Source of the DNA: Deltaproteobacteria bacterium
Lineage (GTDB): Bacteria; Bdellovibrionota; UBA1018
Assembly (NCBI GenBank): GCA_016194835.1
Contig: JACQAU010000310.1
Span: 1-8,650 of the forward strand
Direction of reading: 5' to 3'
DNA: 8,650 nucleotides
Positions 5,574 through 8,650 of the stretch are shown here, in pieces; positions within the stretch are counted from its first letter, which is position 1, and each line of letters opens with the position of its first letter. The notes below the pieces were generated by a model that did no database searches, was not told where the DNA came from, and saw only the letters and a list, made by a program, of their open reading frames with translations. The translations under genes and the position numbers were made by a program.

Positions 5574-7315
5574 AGAACCCAAATGTACTTTTTGAAGTTT
5601 CCTGGGAAGTTTGCAACATGGTAGGAGGCATACACACCGTAATTGCATCAAAAGTACCAAAGATGATGGAAAACTATGGTGCTTCATATATCACTATTGG
5701 CCCAGACATTTTACGCTTAAACACTGCACAAAATGTATTCAACGAAGAAATTTGGGACAGCAACTTACTACAATGTTTATCGGCATTAAAACAGATTAGT
5801 ATCAGAATGGGCTATTGGATGATCCCAGGAAAACCAAAAACACTGCTCATTAACTTTGGAGAGTTATTACAAAATAAAAACATTATTTTATCAGAATACT
5901 GGGAAAAATATCAACTTCACTCCCTGCATGGAGCATGGGATTATGTCGAACCTCTGTGTTTTGGCCAAGCCGCAGGAATGGTGATCGAAGCCATTTATAA
6001 AAATCACTTTAAACCACAAGAAAAAACCGTCATTGCTCAGTGTCATGAATGGTTAGCTGGCTCTGCCATTCTCTATTTACATAAAAATACGCCAGAAGTA
6101 GGCACTGTTTTTACAACTCATGCAACTGCTTTAGGAAGATCACTATTTGCCCACCATAAAAACGTAGATTCTACTATGAAACTTTCTGACAACAAGCTTG
6201 ATCAAATGGCACATGATTCTGGAGTAAGTGCAAAGCATTCTATGGAAATGGTGGCAGCTAAAATTTGCGACTGTCTAACCACGGTGAGCGATGCAACCGC
6301 AGAAGAGTGTGTGCAACTGCTTCACAGAAAACCAGATTTTGTACTACCTAATGCTTTAGGTGACGAATTTCAAAATCCAGAATTTGCAACCCCAGAAAAA
6401 AGGCAAAAAACAAGATCACGCTTACTTGAGTTAGCACGTTTAACTACTCGCACAAATTATGACCACGAAAAGACAAAACTTATTTTTAGCGGTGGGCGCT
6501 ATGAATTTGGCAATAAGGGGGTGGATTTATTTTTAGAGTCTTTAGCCTTACTAAACCAAAACTATAAAAGTGCTTACAAAGTATTAGTTTTCCTAATGTT
6601 TCCTGCGGGTCATACAGGACCAAAACGTACACTTTTATCTTCACTTAAAACCCCCGAAGCACAAACACAAACTTTAGTGTGTACCCATGATTTAATAGAT
6701 GAGCACAGCGACCCTATTATCAATAAACTGAAAGAAAAAAATCTACTCAATCAACCAGAAAACTCAGTCCACGTCATATTTACTCCTATTTATCTGGATG
6801 GGACAGATCCTCTCATTCCGGAAAGCTATTATGAGATTTTAGCTTCAGGAGACCTGAGCTGTTTTGCTTCATATTATGAACCATGGGGATACACTCCAAT
6901 GGAGAGTATCGCGTATGGTGTACCCACAATTACCACAGATATGGCAGGATTTGGCAGATGGGCATTAGATCAAGGCGGTTTTGAAGAAACTGGTGTGTTA
7001 GTACTTAAACGTCATGGACTGTCTTTTACAGAAGGTGCACATGCCCTGACAAAAGAACTTATTCAGTTTTTGGAGTTATCTAATGATAAATATCAAACAC
7101 TTAAAAAATCGGCATTAAAAACCAGCCAACAAGCACGCTGGAAAAACTGGGGTAAAGCTTATTTTAAAGCACATGCAATGGCTCTAACAAAAGCCATACA
7201 CCGTATTGAGCCTCAAACAAACGATCTCACAACAATTACACCATCCCGCGAAGTTTCACTAACAACCCAGCCTGTGGATATTTCTGTAAATATAAAAAAT
7301 TTAAGGAAAAAATAA
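5570..7315 (+). CDS. GT3-family (eukaryotic-type) glycogen synthase
   Basis: Predicted to elongate glycogen by alpha-1,4 transfer of glucose, most likely from UDP-glucose as in characterised GT3 enzymes. The 581 residues show the GT3 hallmarks: FEVSWEVCNMVGGIHTVI (8-25) as N-terminal donor loop, CHEWLAGSAILYL (158-170), VFTTHATALGRSL (180-192), GGRYEFGNKGVDLFLESL (308-325) with R310 and K316, YLDGTDPLIPESYYEIL (408-424), and YYEPWGYTPMES (435-446) with the E437/E445 E-x7-E pair. DMAGFGRWA (457-465) completes the set. It is about 100 residues shorter than animal and fungal enzymes, lacking their long phosphorylated tail, and the arginine-rich helix that binds glucose-6-phosphate is nearly absent (around ARWKNWGKAYFKAHAMAL, 522-539). 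The start overlaps the GH57 stop in ATGA, with AGAGG at 5561-5565 four nt upstream. The last ~35 residues look unstructured. Confidence 0.94.
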   Translation: MKNPNVLFEVSWEVCNMVGGIHTVIASKVPKMMENYGASYITIGPDILRLNTAQNVFNEEIWDSNLLQCLSALKQISIRMGYWMIPGKPKTLLINFGELLQNKNIILSEYWEKYQLHSLHGAWDYVEPLCFGQAAGMVIEAIYKNHFKPQEKTVIAQCHEWLAGSAILYLHKNTPEVGTVFTTHATALGRSLFAHHKNVDSTMKLSDNKLDQMAHDSGVSAKHSMEMVAAKICDCLTTVSDATAEECVQLLHRKPDFVLPNALGDEFQNPEFATPEKRQKTRSRLLELARLTTRTNYDHEKTKLIFSGGRYEFGNKGVDLFLESLALLNQNYKSAYKVLVFLMFPAGHTGPKRTLLSSLKTPEAQTQTLVCTHDLIDEHSDPIINKLKEKNLLNQPENSVHVIFTPIYLDGTDPLIPESYYEILASGDLSCFASYYEPWGYTPMESIAYGVPTITTDMAGFGRWALDQGGFEETGVLVLKRHGLSFTEGAHALTKELIQFLELSNDKYQTLKKSALKTSQQARWKNWGKAYFKAHAMALTKAIHRIEPQTNDLTTITPSREVSLTTQPVDISVNIKNLRKK

Positions 7316-7329
7316 AAACAAAATCTGTG
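7303..7329 (+). promoter_or_regulatory. Ribosome-binding site and ambiguous non-ATG start of the phosphorylase gene
   Basis: AAGGA (7303-7307) lies in the last codons of the GT3 gene. The phosphorylase frame has a stop at 7207-7209 and then no ATG, GTG or TTG until GTG at 7327-7329, which is 19 nt from AAGGA, unusually far. The only near-cognate codon close by is ATA at 7312-7314, which overlaps the GT3 stop as ATAA but sits just 4 nt from AAGGA. GTG with reinitiation after the GT3 stop is the conservative choice. Confidence 0.55.
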
Positions 7330-8650
7330 CCTTCTATTGCATTTTTTTGTGCTGAATTTGGCCTTACGCCATGTCTAAAAATTTATTCTGGTGGATTAGG
7401 AATTTTAGCTGGTGATTTTTTAAAAGCCGCTCATGATTGTGATCTACCTCTCTGCGCAGTTGGATTGGCATATAACTACGGTTATTTTAAACAAAAAATA
7501 AGTCCAGACGGAAACCAAGAACACCATTATGAAAAAAACAATTTTTTTTCTATGCCCATGCAGCTAGTCACGCGCAAAGATGGAGAACCGGTTACCATTC
7601 AGGTTCCGTTTCCATCTGGCCCTGTTTTTGCCCGCGCCTGGGTTACAGAAGTTGGTAAAATAAGTCTTTATCTTTTAGATACAGATTTTCAAGCCAATCG
7701 TCCACATGATCGGGACATTACAAATTCTTTATATGGAGGTGACCCACATCATCGTTTAAGGCAGGAATTTATTTTAGGCATTGGTGGATACAGATTTTTA
7801 AAAGAACTCGGTCTCACTCCACAGGTATATCATATGAACGAAGGTCATAGCGCATTCTTGATACTATCCAGAATGAGTGATCTAGTGCGCGAAAAGAACT
7901 TAAAATACGAAGAAGCTTTAGAATACATACGACACACATCAGTTTTTACAACACATACTCCAGTAGCCGCAGGACATGATCATTTTCCAGAAGAAATGAT
8001 ACGCCCTTACTTAGCTCCTTTCGAAGAAGCGCTACACAAAGATTGGGTAACACTTTTTAATCTCGGAGTGATACAGAACGAAAAGCGTGAATTTTCGATG
8101 ACTGCATTGGCCTTAAGAGGGAGCCTTAGAGTTAATGGTGTAAGTAAAATTCATGCTCAAATATCACAAAAAATGTTTAAAAATCTTTATGTAGGTATAC
8201 ACGACACAGAGATTCCTATTAAGAGCATCACCAACGGCGTACATGTTCCAACATGGCTGGCACCAGAGTGGCATGAGTTTTTTGCGAAATATCTTGACCC
8301 ACTTTGGGGAAAGCATTTGAGTGATAAAAAGTTTTGGGAAAAAGTAAAAGACCTAGAGTCAAAATCGGTTTGGAAAACTCACTTAAGAGTAAAAACCCGC
8401 CTTATCGAATGGTTAAAAAAGTCTCTTGAAGAGAGCGCTCGTTATCGAAAGGAAGATACCGCTCATTTGAGTTTGGCATTAAGCCAACTGAGCGAAGAGA
8501 CATTAATCATTGGGTTCGCAAGGCGTTTCGCTCCTTACAAACGAGCTAACTTACTTTTTCATAATTTAAAAAAATTAGAAGAACTTTTATCCAAAGAAAG
8601 ACCGATGGTGTTTTTATTTGCTGGCAAGGCGCATCCTTCCGACACCATGG
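7327..8650 (+). CDS. glgP: Alpha-glucan (glycogen/maltodextrin) phosphorylase, 3' end beyond the window
   Basis: PLP-dependent GT35 enzyme that releases glucose-1-phosphate from alpha-1,4-glucan ends in the cytoplasm. From GTG 7327 the frame is open to the edge, giving 441 residues. Motifs of the divergent phosphorylase branch appear in order: FFCAEFGL (6-13), IYSGGLGILAGD (19-30), YGGDPHHRLRQE (136-147), YHMNEGHSAF (168-177), FTTHTPVAAGHD soon after, ITNGVHVPTW from 301, and GFARRFAPYKRANLL from 396, ending in FAGKAHPSD at the edge. The PLP-lysine region lies further on and is not seen. The protein starts almost directly at the AEFGL motif, so it is the short form lacking the N-terminal extension of longer relatives. 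The first in-frame ATG (7551) would delete the glycine-rich GGLG loop and is rejected. An ATA start at 7312 would add MKTKS. Placed after the synthase, it supplies the degradative half of the pathway. Confidence 0.93.
   Translation, partial: MPSIAFFCAEFGLTPCLKIYSGGLGILAGDFLKAAHDCDLPLCAVGLAYNYGYFKQKISPDGNQEHHYEKNNFFSMPMQLVTRKDGEPVTIQVPFPSGPVFARAWVTEVGKISLYLLDTDFQANRPHDRDITNSLYGGDPHHRLRQEFILGIGGYRFLKELGLTPQVYHMNEGHSAFLILSRMSDLVREKNLKYEEALEYIRHTSVFTTHTPVAAGHDHFPEEMIRPYLAPFEEALHKDWVTLFNLGVIQNEKREFSMTALALRGSLRVNGVSKIHAQISQKMFKNLYVGIHDTEIPIKSITNGVHVPTWLAPEWHEFFAKYLDPLWGKHLSDKKFWEKVKDLESKSVWKTHLRVKTRLIEWLKKSLEESARYRKEDTAHLSLALSQLSEETLIIGFARRFAPYKRANLLFHNLKKLEELLSKERPMVFLFAGKAHPSDTM

Noticed and set aside
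5611..5799. 62-codon + frame inside the start of the GT3 gene
   Set aside because: Out-of-frame reading of the conserved GT3 N-terminus with low-complexity, unlikely protein sequence.
7532..7549. A7 and T8 homopolymer runs in the phosphorylase gene, considered as a frameshift site
   Set aside because: The frame continues correctly through both runs with conserved family sequence on each side, so no frameshift is present.
1..8650. CRISPR array, insertion sequence, tRNA/rRNA or defence system
   Set aside because: No regularly spaced repeats, transposase motifs, terminal inverted repeats, RNA gene signatures or defence-type domains were seen; nearly all of the window is explained by the genes listed.

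Overview
This AT-rich window (roughly 35-40% GC by eye) carries most of a tightly packed glycogen / alpha-glucan operon on the + strand, with a divergent ParB-like gene at the left edge. Translation uses the standard code with TGA as a stop, and gene spacing is bacterial (a 3-nt gap, then an ATGA overlap). The gene set (archaeal-type debranching enzyme, GT4/5 glycosyltransferase, GH57 amylase, GT3 synthase, short-form alpha-glucan phosphorylase) differs from the enterobacterial glgBXCAP set. It fits deeper-branching Gram-negative or candidate-phylum bacteria, such as Desulfobacterota-like lineages. That placement is an inference of low confidence, because no ribosomal or taxonomic marker is present.

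Layout. 1-656 (-): 5' part of a ParB/Srx-fold protein, cut by the left edge. 657-908: divergent intergenic region with a possible + promoter, a possible 14-codon mini-ORF with its own Shine-Dalgarno, and three short perfect inverted repeats. 909-2870: GH133-like amylo-alpha-1,6-glucosidase (debranching enzyme), containing a perfect 12-bp tandem duplication next to a conserved motif. 2919-4379: GT-B glycosyltransferase resembling archaeal-type glycogen synthases. 4383-5573: GH57 alpha-amylase-like glucanohydrolase. 5570-7315: GT3 (eukaryotic-type, probably UDP-glucose) glycogen synthase. 7327-8650: alpha-glucan phosphorylase (GT35), cut by the right edge and lacking an ATG start.

How the genes fit together. 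GT3, probably helped by the GT4/5 enzyme, would build alpha-1,4-glucan. The phosphorylase would shorten outer chains to glucose-1-phosphate, the debranching enzyme would remove alpha-1,6 stubs, and GH57 would cut or rearrange internal alpha-1,4 links. No ADP-glucose pyrophosphorylase (GlgC) or GH13 branching enzyme (GlgB) is in view, which fits a UDP-glucose route, although those genes may lie elsewhere. No terminator is visible between 909 and the right edge, so the operon probably continues. The window is mainly a coherent metabolic operon, not an obviously new system. The points most worth a second look are the GT3 enzyme without the eukaryotic regulatory arginine cluster, the non-ATG phosphorylase start, the in-frame 12-bp duplication and the structured leader.
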